From: Sipunculus nudus
Lineage: Eukaryota > Annelida > Sipuncula > Golfingiida > Sipunculidae
NCBI GenBank assembly: GCA_026874595.1
Contig: CM049306.1
Location: forward strand, 99,441,642 to 99,505,641
Reading direction: 5' to 3'
Length of the DNA: 64,000 nt
This document shows positions 33,721 to 46,384 of this stretch, one piece after another (within the stretch, counting starts at the first letter, position 1; the number at the start of each line of letters is the position of its first letter). Made by a program: the position numbers and the translations under genes. The notes under the pieces were generated by a model, which was given only the letters and a program-made list of their open reading frames with translations, was not told the DNA's origin and searched no databases.

Positions 33721-34784
33721 ACTATTCACTTTAAAGAGTAAGCATGCAGAGTTTGAACATATAAACATACCCGGGGAGTTATGAAGGAGATGGAAGTATT
33801 TGACTATTTAATGTCTTCATATATTGACTAGTGTAATATGAATGTTTGCAACCAAATATCTTGTGGAAAGACTTCAACCCCCGGCATCAAATTCGCAGAA
33901 TAATATAGATCATGTGACTGGTATGTATACAACAGCTGCAGGTGGCTCCACTTGTGTTGACCTCCCTTCTAGGATGCCAAGATGATCTTTTCCAGTTCCT
34001 CTTATGCAAAGCTAAACTTCGTTTGCAATCACTGAGCATTTGTCTCTTTCAAAACCCCATAATAAGTTGCTAACCTATTTTTTCCACGGCCAAATGCCGA
34101 AGACAGTTAATCGAGTGCCATGAGCTCAGTTGTTGCACATATAATGTTCACAAAGCCAGTACAAAGGAAACAGCTGCAACCATTCATAAGCTATATGAAA
34201 AAAAGGTATTTCAGCGGTAACTGGCTTTATAGTTGCATTAGATTGTAAGAGAGTAATCTTCATAACAGGGTTTCTGTTTAATGAAATTATGACTGAAAAT
34301 CTTATCATTGATGAACTTGCAGAGGGCGCCATCTGGGCCGAATGATAGAAACTATCTTGTATGAATCCCCCAGGTTTATGAAATCTAGTTTTCCTGGATA
34401 TTTCATTGGACACATAAACCAGGAATGATCGATTTCCAGAGGATTTCCAGTCGAACGCGGGCTTTATCGTCTGGCAATTAAAAATTAAAATGATTAAGGC
34501 AAATATAAAGAATGCTTTGACAACATCCATTCCAAACATAACCAACGTACAGCATTTGTCCGTGAAACATATTTTGCACATTGATAAACCTGCGGATGTA
34601 TTTTGCGGTTTCACGTCTGCGACGCGGTATTGTAAATATTGACCGAAACTTGTGCACGTGCTTCCACTGATAGTTTACGTGATACAACTGCTGCTAGAAT
34701 TGTTGGAGACGTAAATACACGGTGATAGTGCAGCGACAATTGTGGTCTTTTCAACATTATGCAAAAGGATTACCGGCATTGTTA

Positions 34785-34862
34785 CGGGGTCGCTTGCTTT
34801 GCCAGCGAAGCGGTTGGAACGCGGGACATGTGCGCCACCGACATGGGTTCGAATCGGGCTCG
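34785..34862 (+). repeat. tRNA-like relic (possible SINE head)
   Basis: GGGTTCGAATCGGG at about 34844-34857 is a strong B-box-like match, preceded at tRNA-like distance by an A-box-like AGCGAAGCGGTTGG. Acceptor and anticodon stems are not convincing, so this reads as a SINE-derived fragment rather than a tRNA gene. Confidence 0.35.
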
Positions 34863-35199
34863 ACCCAATGTTTTCCCCTGAGCAATTTGTATTCGTAATA
34901 GCATGCATTGGGGGATTAAACATAATTGCATGCTGAAATCAAACATGAGTCCCAAGGATTCTCGAGTCACATGTTGTTTACATTTACTGATCATAAAAGT
35001 GAGGCGTTGACTGGGTCAAATGTTCGATCAAAAATGCTTTAGTCCGTCACGGCTGGCAGGGTCCTATCATTAATTCAGTTGATCTTGGCCCTGTTCGAAG
35101 GTTGCTATTTTCTCTGCATTTACTCCTTGAAGTGAACATTTTCGTTTTTAATTACAGGAGTGTTTATTCTGTAGACGGATACGCAGAATTGTATGTTTT

Positions 35200-36400
35200 A
35201 GCTCAGCAGATTTTGTCATGCTGAGCCATAGCGATCACCCTTTGTCCGTCTGTCAGTCCGTGAACCAGGTACAAATCTAATCGGTGGTCTTGAATCTTCT
35301 CACTTGATATCCAGAGAGGTCCATTAAAAATCTCCATGTGGACTAGATATTAGGTCTGTTACCCATAACCTCAGAGCTATGGGGCTCTTCAATCCCCCCC
35401 CCCCCCTCCCCGAATAATTAAACATTTGATACAAAACCTCCAGTATCTGAATAACTAATGCACCGATTGCCATGAAGTTTAATCAGTTCTTGCAGACTGG
35501 TAGCGTCACCTGTATTTTTTTTTCGATTTTTACGCATTTTTAGCTCAGCTGACTATAAGTCATCTGAGCTATAGTCGTGGTCCCTCGGCTGTCCGCCCGT
35601 CCGTCCGTCCGTTAAACTGGCACGTTTTGAAACCGGTGGGCCTACGAATCTGAAATTCGGCATACCTTTAGATGTCCCCAAAATCTCCTACCTTACCGAA
35701 AACTGGGTCACTAGGGCTTCGTTCCTTCGAATTATTAAGGAAAAACCTCCGTTTTCCATTTAAAACCCATTGTTACACTTCAAGACTGCCTATAATATCA
35801 AAACCACTGACCTGATATTGACCATTTTTAATATATTCATTCCTCTATATATTTCCTATGTACATACCAGAAATTACTTCAATATTTTTAGCGAACCTGT
35901 GAGCTTATGCGATGGTGCGGCGTCGAGCGTCGTCTGTCGTGCGTCGTCTGTATGTTAACATAGCTATCTCAAAAACGGCAGAAGCTAGCATCACCAAATT
36001 TTTGCAAATAATCAGTCATCTGAAAAACTCTATCGGATTTTGTTTATTTTTTTTTCTAACTGATTTTCTTAGATTTTATAGGGAAAAAGCTTTAAAAATT
36101 TTAAAAATCTTCTTCTCCGAAACTGCCCAGCCAAATTGTCCAATATTTCACAGAAATGATCCCTAGAACAATCTTTCTCAAGTTTGTTCGAATGGTTCCA
36201 GTTCGGAGATATTTGGCCGAGTTACAGGAGGTTGAACTCAGTCATCTGTCCAAAGAAGCACACTAAAATTAAAATCTCAGAAACGGCTAGAGCTTTAATC
36301 ACCAAATTTTATACCAATGTTGTCACATATGTCATAACTGAAATTGAGGTATTGGTGGCGCCACCTACATTGATGTGTTTTTTACAAGCGAAAATGTAAT
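35200..36400 (+). mobile_element. Helitron-like fragments, two or more 5' ends
   Basis: AGCTCAGCAGATTTTGTCAT at 35200 opens one family and AGCTCAGCTGACTATAAGTC at 35542 opens the same family as 20785. Both are followed by GTCCGTCC-type runs. A third repeat begins near 35885 with GTGAGCTTATGCGATGG and GTCGTCTGT runs. No complete 3' end is seen. Confidence 0.55.
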
Positions 36401-36676
36401 TTTAAACTCTTCTAGCTTATACACTGATTTATGATTAACTGTTAAGCTGATTGGTTTAAACTTTACAAGAATTATTCTATGGTAGGGTTCTGCCAGTTTT
36501 ATAAGAATAGATTTGGTAAATACAGCTTTAAAAAAGCATTGTAGCCAATTGAAAAAGGCTTCTGTGTTTGAAAACAGATTTGACAACATGCTGAGTTTCA
36601 GCAGCCAAGTCAAGAGGTCACTCAGTACAAACAGGTGGGGTCCAGACATCACCTTGGCAACTGACCTGGCTCTGGC

Positions 36677-36742
36677 GGGTGTCTAGACAATGTGTCTAGA
36701 CGTCTAGACACAGCGTCTAGACGTCAAGACACAATATCTAGA
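36677..36742. repeat. Cluster of TCTAGAC palindromic motifs
   Basis: GTCTAGAC or close variants occur five or six times in about 65 bp, forming overlapping inverted repeats (GTGTCTAGACGTCTAGACAC). It could form local hairpins and lies next to the start of the Helitron-like body at 36835. Confidence 0.7.
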
Positions 36743-36834
36743 TGCAGAATTCCCAGATTATTGGAACTATATCTTTCAACTGTTTGAAAAAACTTGGTTT
36801 GCATTTTAAGCGAATCGGGTTTATCATCAGGTCA

Positions 36835-37588
36835 CATGTGAACTGCTGCGCCCTCATTTTTGGTTGACCTCTGACCTTTCCTCGCTGCCCAGCGTCCATT
36901 TGTGCGTCTGTTTCCACACATAAACCCACATATCTCGGGAACCGTTTGACCGATCAGGCTAAAAATTTTGCACAAATGTAGCCCTTTGATAGCTTTATAA
37001 CATACACTAACAATGGTGGCGCCACCTGCAACCATTCTTGCACAGCGTCCATCTGTTCATCTGCCTTGGGATAAAATCACTCATATCTCAGCAGTGGTTT
37101 GACTTTTCCACCTGAAATTTTGCAGGTTTATACATCTTGGATAGTTTTCTGGATTTTGTGGCAGGTGGCGCCACCTTCATTCACATTTACGCTCCAGACA
37201 TCCAAGCTCATGTCTCAGGAACCGTTTGACCGATTGGGCCAATAATTTGCATGTGTATAGATCTCACATAGCTCTTTATGAAAGGCAGAACTGATGGTGC
37301 CACCTGCAACCATTTTTGCAGAGCGTCCGTCTGTTTGTCTGCCGTGGGATAAAAACACTCCTATCTCGAAAGTGGTTTGACTTTTTGCATCTGCATACAA
37401 CTTTGACAGCTTGCTGGATTTGTGGGAGGTGGCGCAACCTACATACACATTTCGGCAGCAGACATCATGCTAATATGCAGCACACCTCACTCTATTTCCC
37501 CTTGCCACTCAATCCATGCCTCACTTCACCCGTTCCACTCTGATTTAGGCGGATAAACGTAGTCGCTTGTCGACTACCCGTATTCTAG
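36835..37588 (+). mobile_element. Helitron-like element, second copy
   Basis: The body matches 19700-20469: TGTGAACTGCTGC, CTCGGGAACCGTTTGACCGA and GGTGGCGCCACCTGC. The 3' hairpin GTAGTCG-CTTGT-CGACTAC at 37559-37577 is followed by CCGTATT and CTAG at 37585-37588, then T. The CTAG terminus and hairpin spacing fit Helitron 3' ends. The 5' limit is uncertain. Confidence 0.7.
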
Positions 37589-38189
37589 TTGATAATGTAG
37601 GTAATCGATTGCCCATGACCTGCTTTACTGTGGTTGCACGGTTGCGCCATATTTGTGTCTACTTTGGAAGCGATCTATCAGTCTTGTCAATCAGTTGATC
37701 ATGAAAATTTCGCAGGGAGAAGCTTGGTCATGTATCAGATTAACTCTTCCTGATTCCCGATTCTAACCGGCAAACCTATATTCCCAACACTGAAACCATG
37801 CGATCGGTGTCGGAATTAGCCTAGTTATTGACTGAGTGTCACAATCCGGAGGGGAGGGGGGGATGGGGGGGGGGGGGGGGCTGTTGGCTCCTGCCTTACC
37901 CCGAAAATGCCGTTAAATTTATCGTTTAATGTTGCACTGCATGCATGCACTTTACGCTCTGAACACAGCGTATGACCTCCCGGGATCTTCAAGACACAAT
38001 AAAGCGGAGCGAATAGATCAGCATAGCGTAATATAACCGCTGCTTAGGGAGCGTAACAGCAGGTCGAGCGAATAGATGAGCATATAGCATATCCGCTGCT
38101 TATGGAGCGTAGCATGCACTTTTCATACACATTAGTATATATATATAAAGCCTTGGAGGGCCCGCTTTAGTCTAATTTTATCCCGGCCA

Positions 38190-38192
<3 letters not shown>

Positions 38193-38279
<87 letters not shown>
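38193..38279. repeat. Long TA microsatellite
   Basis: An almost uninterrupted TA run with a single G break near 38241. Apparent reading frames of alternating I and Y here are artefacts. Confidence 0.9.
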
Positions 38280-38283
<4 letters not shown>

Positions 38284-38500
38284 CTGTGTGTGAGTGAGTG
38301 AGTGTGGAGGCAAGAATGAGAACCTTGGAAAATCCTTAATCTTCCCCTGCAGATTGAGAATTCTCATTTTTACCTGGAAAGACAGAAATTCAGTTTTGAA
38401 ATTCAAACCCGGAAAAAAATGAGAATTGAAATTTTCATTTTCCTAGAAAGAACAGGATTCATTTATGACAACTTTAACCCTTTAATTTTTTTTTCATTTG

Positions 38501-38822
38501 AACTTACATGTATACATATTGAACTTAAAATATAAAAATATTCACAACTGTAAGTCTTTATACATCAATTGAATCATGTGTGCTTGGAATTAATATGTAA
38601 ATATCTGGTGTGATTGTTTCCCACTGAAAAGTGATGAGTTTACGTTATTATGCGTGAATAAAACTTACATGTATACATATTGAACTTAAAATATAAAAAT
38701 ATTCACAACTGGAAGTCTTTATACATCAATTGAATCATGTGTGCTTGGAATTAATATGTAAATATCTGGTGTGATTGTTTCCCACTGAAAAGTGATGAGT
38801 TTACGTTATTATGCGTGAATAA
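38501..38822. repeat. 161-bp perfect-period tandem duplication
   Basis: The unit starting AACTTACATGTATACATATT occurs at 38501 and 38662. I see one difference (CTGTAAGTC versus CTGGAAGTC). The near identity implies a recent event or assembly duplication. Confidence 0.92.
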
Positions 38823-39102
38823 AATATTTTACAAAACGTGTTTTCTCCTCTTCCTGACAAAACATATAAATCTCTTATTACAATGGTTATAATAGTAAAT
38901 TATGCAAAATGAACCTGCCTCACCTATAATTAAAAAGGAAATCGCATAACAAATTAGAGCTGGGAAAATGAGACTTCCAATTCTTCTCAAGAAAAGCCAG
39001 ATTTCTCTTTCTTCACGGGAAATTGAGAATCAAGCCATAGTCTGAAGTGATTTCCATTCTCCCGGGAAGGTTCAGGACCTTTCAAGATTCTCGTTCTTCC
39101 CT

Positions 39103-39105
<3 letters not shown>

Positions 39106-39192
<87 letters not shown>

Positions 39193-39194
39193 GG
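39106..39194. repeat. Compound TA / GA / G microsatellite
   Basis: A TA run passes into a GA run at about 39146 and then into about 13 consecutive G at 39182-39194. Confidence 0.92.
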
Positions 39195-39551
39195 CAGGCT
39201 AAATTCAGCATTATCTAATTATATGCCAATGGGTCATCAAAATAAAACACGTTATAGTTTATTTCTTTTCCTTGGGGAAAAAACACTTCCTGATGATCTG
39301 CACTGATCGCTTTATTAAAATGATATTTACACACTATTAAATTACGTGCACCTCTCGTTATCCATATTTTCAAGTTGATTATAAAACGCAGATATCCGAG
39401 CGTCTCCCCGAAATTCTCGGGGACGTGAATGAAGGCATGACCATGATCACATGATTTTTACGCCAGTCCTCAAAACTTTCTCAGAACCGGGAAGTTTGCG
39501 TGTAACTGTTAGTTACCAATATCCACGTGTACAGGGAAAACGGTCGTAAAT

Positions 39552-39574
39552 ATGATGACAGGAGAAGAAAACAG
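39552..39574 (+). CDS. SSUH2: Candidate distant first coding exon of SSUH2
   Basis: ATGATGACAGGAGAAGAAAA followed by CAG ends in phase 2 before GTACGC. The SSUH2 acceptor exon starting at 50007 begins with the single base needed to complete that codon and then runs open through PANYGAISELK into the ATG at 50041. Joined, this would give MMTGEENR plus the rest and lengthen the protein by 19 residues. A CACGTG E-box lies just upstream. Phase agreement alone happens by chance one time in three and the donor is not strong, so this is tentative. Confidence 0.35.
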
Positions 39575-39897
39575 GTACGCTGTAGACTGTTCCTTCCTCA
39601 TATGTTAAAAAAATGAGAGTGAACTTGGCTGAATGTTGACATGAATGTTGTGTTTAAGTGTCGAGTGACGCGAACACTTTCGAAACAGCAGGCTTTCATT
39701 CAGAGGTTAAAGTGGGTGCTTTTGATATAGTTCCGTCTTGCCTGATTTCAAGTCTATATAGGCCTAGGTCAGTAGGTATTTGTTCGCAAGGATGCCATAT
39801 TTCTGTTCCAGACGTTAAAAATGAAAAACTACAGGTAAGAAAATCCAGGCAAATAATAAAAGGACGTTTTACTTTTAGCCTCCAGCACTTCTACTGA

Positions 39898-39975
<78 letters not shown>

Positions 39976-39992
39976 TAGATAGATAGATAGAT

Positions 39993-40052
<60 letters not shown>
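39898..40052. repeat. Palindromic compound microsatellite CTAT / AT / GATA
   Basis: About nine CTAT units, an AT run, about six GATA units and a second long AT run follow in order. CTAT and ATAG units are inverse, so the 39898-39998 part is a natural palindrome able to form a cruciform. Confidence 0.92.
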
Positions 40053-40054
<2 letters not shown>

Positions 40055-40739
40055 TAACAGTGACAAGGATAACACCATTCTGTACATGTCTTTAATTGAC
40101 TAAATTGGTATTGACTGGATCAAAATAATGTTGATTTGAAGCAGAAGGGCCTGTGATCCTCTATACATATTTTATATATAGGAAACGTAACACCCCCCCC
40201 CCCCCCCCCTTATCCAACAACCTTTTTTTAGACAAACCTTATGCATGACGGTAGGTTTTGGGGATTTTTTAGACAATTTTAAGCATGACACCCGTTGACC
40301 CCTTCCTGCAAAAATATCCTGGATCCGCGCCTGAATTGAGCAAATTCTGCATGGTGTATGTGAAATAGAACTATGTAAGAGGACCTTACGTAGGTATATG
40401 TGTGTGTGGCGGGTTGGGGGGGGGGGGGGGGGGTGGGGTTTGGGGCTAGGCTTTGGTTAGGCGCACAGTCTTCACTTGGAATGTTAATTGAAAATACGCA
40501 CGTATCCGATTCAAACTCAGGGTAATGTTACTTTCGGGTCTTCTCCCTACATTCTGCACTTCAAAGTGTTTCCAAAACATCCATGGGATTTTCGTAATTT
40601 TAATTTTTCATGTACCTATAACGTTAGTCATGTCTTCAAATAAAAAAAGTTCCATAAACTAAGTATTCCACAATGTTACTCGCAGGTCGGCCGTCACAGA
40701 GGCATCAGACATTCGTTATTTTTGCATGACTGCTAGGTT

Positions 40740-40740
<1 letters not shown>

Positions 40741-40802
<62 letters not shown>
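40741..40802. repeat. Long TA microsatellite
   Basis: About 30 uninterrupted TA units. A G tract of about 20 lies at 40417-40433 nearby. Confidence 0.92.
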
Positions 40803-40805
<3 letters not shown>

Positions 40806-41394
40806 AAGGTAACTTGATTCTTGTTATTGTTTTATTGTTATAACTATCATTTTTATATTATGAATTGTAGTATAGTAGTAGAAGTAGTATAGATAATGAA
40901 TAAACAAGAGCCCATCGGTCAAACGCTTGCCGGAAATAGAAAATGAAAGACAGACAGACTGAAAGATTACCATGTAGAAATCATCACTTGAATAACTCAT
41001 ATTCCTCGAGGAAATAGAACAATAACAAACTATAACCATATGGTAACTGCTAATTTGGAATTTTATCCCGAGCGCCTTTAATTCCGGGCCAAATTTAAGG
41101 CCATGGAAAATGAGATACAGTTTGTGTTTGATTAAGATATAATGTATCCCAGGCAGTTTGTCACTACATTCACTACCATTCGGGTAAAATTTCATTTACA
41201 CATTTGACTAAGGACTTCAGAATGAGCCAGTAGGCACAACTTTTACCCTAAAATAGGTAGCCATCTAGGTAGGACAAAGCAACGTGTCTATAAAATAAAA
41301 ACCATAAATCCTTAATTTAGATGCTGCGAGTAAAATTGTTATATGGTTAGTAATTTTAGAAATATAGCAGAAAAATGATGTGTTGAAGTGTTTC

Positions 41395-42400
41395 CTGTGC
41401 AACGCCCCCTGGTGGCCATTTTAAAAAAAAGAAAATAAGGTTTTCCACTTATTATTACAAAGTGTAAAATTTATAAGTTTCAAAGCGATTACAGAAAAAT
41501 TGAGGCCTCTAAGGGACCATTATATGATATCTCGCAAACATTTTCAACAACTTTTACCCTCAATTATGCAGGCATGGTAAAAACAGAAATAGACCTTTTG
41601 ACCATAAATGTATGGCCATGGATCCTAGTTAAAGATACTGCGAGGGCGGTTGTGGTTTGGTTAGTAATTTAAGAGATATAGCACAAAAATGATTTGTTGA
41701 AGTGTTTCATGTGCAACGCCCCCGGTAGCCATTTTCAAAAATAAAAAATACGGTGTAAAGTTATTAATGCATAATGTAAAATATATCAGTGTCAAAGCGA
41801 TTACAGAAATATTTAGGAGTCTAGCTGACCATTAAGTGATATCTCGCAAAATCTTATTTGACGAGATATTGTGCGAGATATTGCAAAACGTTGAAATAAA
41901 ATCTTGTATATCTAATCAAATGTTACCTGATGCAAAAAAACTAGACCTCTCTAGCTATACAATGAAAACGTACCAAATTTGAAGGCAAATTTCCCAAGAA
42001 TGTTATTCTAAAATAGGTCACCATGCTTACCGCAGAATGAGGTCAAGTGTACCCAGAAATAAGCCCATTGTCCATAGATTTAGATCCAGTAATAAAAGTT
42101 GTGACATTGTTTATAGTTTTGAAGCGATGGGACGAAAATGTTTTTGGAAGTAGTTGACCTGCAGCGCCCCTGGTGGCTATATTCCAAAATTGAAAAAAAA
42201 AGTTTCGAGATATTTCTGTATTATATATAATGTATACGTTTTGAAGGAATTACTTAAAAATTGGGGCCTCTTGGGCTTCATTAATGAAATAAATAAAAAA
42301 TCCTGTACAGCGCCCCCAGATTGTCATTTTCGGATACTTGAAATAAAATCGTGCAATATTAATTACACTCTACATGATGCAAAAAACTATAAATATCTAG
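41395..42400. repeat. Diverged tandem repeat with a GCGCCCCCTGGTGGC marker
   Basis: CAACGCCCCCTGGTGGCCAT at about 41400 recurs with changes at about 41714, 42161 and 42308. Between markers are shared stretches such as AAGCGATTACAGAAA and GATATCTCGCAAA. Spacing is irregular, roughly 300 bp for the first step. Confidence 0.6.
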
Positions 42401-42839
42401 GTTTAAAAATGACCAAGTTACAAATATAAGATAAACAAATTTGAAATTAACGTAACTATGGTAATGAGGCATTTATGCATCAAGGTGAAGGGCCATTTAA
42501 TGACAAAAAATAGCTACAGTTTTGTGCAGCTGCCATCATTCTTGACAAAGACATGAAGAAAAAGCCATTTCAAGGGGTCTTGGTGACCCTGACCTTGACC
42601 TTTGACTGATTATGGCCTAAAACAATAGGTTTCTATTCTGGACAGTTATATACTGATTTTCTAAATTTCAAGACATTTGCTGCAAAATTGTGACCTGCAG
42701 AGTGGACACAAACAGACAGACAAACATATGAAAATGAAATAAGTCAAGGTCAAATTATTCTTTTATTTTATGGAGAATGAACAGGAGACTAAATAAGTAA
42801 CTGTTTATTTGGATGTGAAAATTTATGAACCAAATTTAT

Positions 42840-43440
42840 GAAGAAAATACGACATTTGGTCACGAAGTCAAAGGTCTCGGCCAGAACCCACTTCTTGCAA
42901 AAGCTTGTGGACCCAGTTAAATCCAAACCGTTTGACCCAAAGCTTTCATCTTGCAAATATGACTTACCCATCCAATGATGAGGTTCCCTATTAATTTTGA
43001 GGTCGAGGGGTCAAAGGACACAGCCACAGGGCCTACTTCCTGAAAAAGCTTGTCACGGTGGAGTATGGACCCATTTAAGGCCAAACAGTTTGACCAAAAC
43101 CTTTAATCTTGCAAATACGGCTCACTCACCTATATGGATAAAGAAGTAAAAGAACCCTACGGTTTTTAAGATCATGGGGTCAAAGGTCACGGCCACAGCA
43201 CCTACTTCTTGAAAAAGCTTGTGGACCCATTTTAAGCCAAACCGTTTAACCAACACGTGTCATTGTCATCTTGCTCATATGGGTCACCCACTTATTATGG
43301 ATGAAGAACCCTATTTAGTTTTAATGTCACAGGAGCAAAGGTCAAGGCCAGAGAGCTGCCCTCCTTATTTTCACAATGTGTAAAACACCTATTCTAATGA
43401 TACCAGTGCGAGGGGATGCTCCGCTTTGCGGTGTACTTGT
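42840..43440 (+). mobile_element. Minisatellite-bearing Helitron-like 3' end
   Basis: Three diverged units of about 145-170 bp carry CTTGCAAAAGCTTGTGGACC and CAAACCGTTTGACC. The array is followed at 43421-43431 by the hairpin CCGC-TTT-GCGG and GTGTACTTGT, resembling the 3' ends of the other Helitron-like elements here. The 5' end is not located. Confidence 0.5.
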
Positions 43441-44715
43441 TATATATGTGCATGGAGACATGTTGTGTGATTTTTCATCGAAATTTTACTGAATGTGTCA
43501 TATCCAAAAATGTGTTAAGTTTAGAAAATAGGTTCCATACTTGGTGTATAAGAGAAACAAATGTTCATGCTGTACTACCAGTAAACATGCAGTTTGGACT
43601 AATAATTTAATCTTTAATTATTTATCTGTGTTGATCTTTACAATGTGCTGAATAATGTTTAATCATATTATTATTTTACCTTTGAAATCCTATGGTGATA
43701 ATCATAATAATTATAATAGTAATACTAATTACTAATTTATTACGGCCCCGCAAGGACGGTCATATAAATAATAATTATCAGGTTTACGGGTTCATCTGCC
43801 GGCCATCACACTCTTCTGCTAAGTTTCTGAAAGATTGCAAAATAAATTGTTTTGACAATATTGATTGAGATTAATACCAATCAGAGGTTGTCCGCCATCG
43901 AATTTCAGATCCATCGTTAATCCAATATGGCCACAAGGCTGCGATTTCGAGGAACTGGACATCATGGGCCCCTAATGGAGTCCTGACTTGTACGATCTAA
44001 ATCCTTTCAAATTATTATTTTTATAATAATAATAATTATTATTATTACTATACTACTACTACTACTACTGCTATTATTATTAGTGTTATTATTATAACTA
44101 CCACTTTCGGAGAACTACTTGAAAACCGCTGATTTTTTTTTAACTTTGCATTATTGCAGGGTCACCTGTGAATTTGAGCCATATCTATATATCTTTGCGC
44201 GGCGTTCATCCGTGCATCTATCTTGGATGAACCATGCATATATCTCAGGAATGGTTTGATGAATTCAAGTAGGCCTGAGAGTGTGCTAGCCCATCTAAGG
44301 TTCTGGAAAGCATCATCTTTTACATAAGACTGGTGGCACCACCTATTTAATGGTTTTAGCTTGACGTCCATCTGCCTATATATCTATATTTTGGCGAAAA
44401 CACACATACCGTATATTGGGGTAATAAGCACCCCGGGCGCTCTCATTCTTTTGTTAACAAAAAATGTTTTGTGACCGACCTAAATATTTTTTTTTTATTC
44501 ATAGAGCAAATTAGCAGGTAGCTGAGTTGTTGCCGTTTTCAGATTTAAAGACACGTCGATCTAGGATTTCAGTACCCCTTCGTCGAATTTGACACACGTC
44601 TTGACACACTTCTAAAGTTAAGCATCTAATTTTTGAAAGTTTTTTAATTTGCATAAAGTCTGTCCGCGCGATTCGAGCAGAGAGGAAATACGCCACCCGA
44701 AAAAAAAGAGCGCTA

Positions 44716-45055
44716 AGGCCAAAAAAAAATAAAGGTATGGTTCTCAGGCACCGCCCGCATCAATTTTAAACCACCGCATCAAAAATTTTTATTTTGATTT
44801 TCAATAAATTCTTTCCAATTTTGAGCTGCTGCCGCTCCGACATTTCTTTCAAGAAGATAAACCCATACAATTTCCTTTGTTTTGTAGTGCTTTCACTTAT
44901 TTAGCAAAATAAAACTGTTATTTTCATGCTTTTCCCTTATCATTTGACATTTTTATCGAAACATACCAAAAAATTCATAATAAAAAAAAGCACCCGCCCG
45001 CATTGATTTCTGAAAAAAAGTGCCTGAGAACCATACCTTTCTTTTTATTTTGGCC
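44716..45055. mobile_element. MITE with GTTCTCAGGCAC inverted repeats, copy 1
   Basis: Both ends read AAAGGTATGGTTCTCAGGCAC inward, preceded by (A)GGCCAAAA, and the element is bounded by TA at 44714-44715 and 45056-45057. A TA boundary fits a Tc1/mariner-type origin. A related copy is at 54624-54927. Confidence 0.8.
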
Positions 45056-46290
45056 TAATCAGAAATTCATAGCGAAGGACACGCCCTGCGCGATCAGTTC
45101 CAGTAATAACATTTATAGACGTTGTGCGTATTTATATATATTTTTCAGTGAGGGCCCGAGTATTGGCGCACCAGGGGGTGGTGCGTTATAAGAAGTAACA
45201 GCCATATTTGACATCCTTGATGTGTTAGCCACATATTTCCCCCAGCCCACACTCAAACAACAGTGCTGCTTGGTTGGCATGGTCAAACGAAAGGACCAAC
45301 AGCTGGCCATTTGCTGAAAAATTTGCTTATATAGAAAGCTTCGTTAACGGTTTACCGGAAGGGGTGTGCGGATTGCGGCAGCATAAAACGGTATGCGGAA
45401 TGTGATATTAAACATGCGGTAACACTGCGATATGGGTCCGATTATGCCAAAACCGCTGGACCACGCTGCACCCGTATAGGTCACCGTCATACATAGGTAA
45501 CCAGAGTCAAAGGGCGCTTCACCGTGCGTGGAATGGGGATCCAATTCTCCGCTGTTCAGTATTTTCACCTACCGCGTGTCATACTGTCATACTTCAATAT
45601 AAAAAGACCGACAAACTTTTTTTTTGCTTTTCACGCGTCCGGTAACGCAGCTCCACACGATTCCCAGGTGTAAAACAAGTTTAATTATGTATCCTAGAAG
45701 GAGCTGGTGGTTTTCTGACTCGGTATTTTTAAACAACGGAATTGTTTCAATTAAAGCCGGCAAAACTGTCATATTTTGACGTATTAAACACTCGGCAAAT
45801 GTCAGCGAACTGGCTTGAACTTTGTCCTGAACCATGACTGAGACTGGTTGAATGACTGAAAAGGAATATCAACTCGTGACCACTAAACAGCAAACCGCGG
45901 ATCAGATGTTCTTCAGGGATGGCTCAAATAAAGGCCTATACCTTTATCTAATCAAACATGACCTTCCTCAGCAAATACTACAAATATTCTCGGCATAAAT
46001 GAATTATTGATGGAAAAATTAAGAAATATGGTTTCATGTATTGAATGTTGTAGTTTGTTGTAATATGGTACATGATAAATCAGTCACATGATATAATAAT
46101 TAAAGCAGTCACTTTTATTAGGTATTCCAAGTTGTTTAGTAAACCTCATGAATGAATACAGGGTACATTGCAAATGCCATATGGTACAATCACAAATTGC
46201 AGTCGGGCAGCTATATGCTAACATATATTTATACATGAACAACATATCCTTATTTATTTTTGTTCTAGAAAATAAGGTCATATAATGTTA

Positions 46291-46291
46291 G

Positions 46292-46323
<32 letters not shown>

Positions 46324-46328
46324 ATGTG

Positions 46329-46381
<53 letters not shown>
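46291..46381. repeat. Compound TA / TG / TA / GA microsatellite
   Basis: TA runs are broken by TGTGTGTGTG and followed by a GA run to 46381. Confidence 0.92.

Positions 46382-46384
<3 letters not shown>

Larger units (their letters stand above)
29136..39551. other. Intergenic region between TMA7 and SSUH2 (left part)
   Basis: No exon with conserved protein content was recognised. Visible items are a TA run near 30545-30577, the palindromic element at 31143-31410, two GC-richer stretches (30780-31130; 31560-31840 with GGGCGGAGC and a CCAAT-like GATTGGC), a tRNA-like relic near 34790, Helitron-like fragments at 35200-36400, and tandem duplications. A 162-codon open frame on the minus strand at 34126-34614 has a hydrophobic N-terminal segment but no recognised domain. 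Confidence 0.65.

Noticed and set aside
38167-38406. Frame with long alternating Ile-Tyr.
   Set aside because: This is a translated TA microsatellite.
39898-40052. Possible CRISPR-like or telomeric array.
   Set aside because: Units are 2-4 bp with no spacers; it is a microsatellite in an animal genome.
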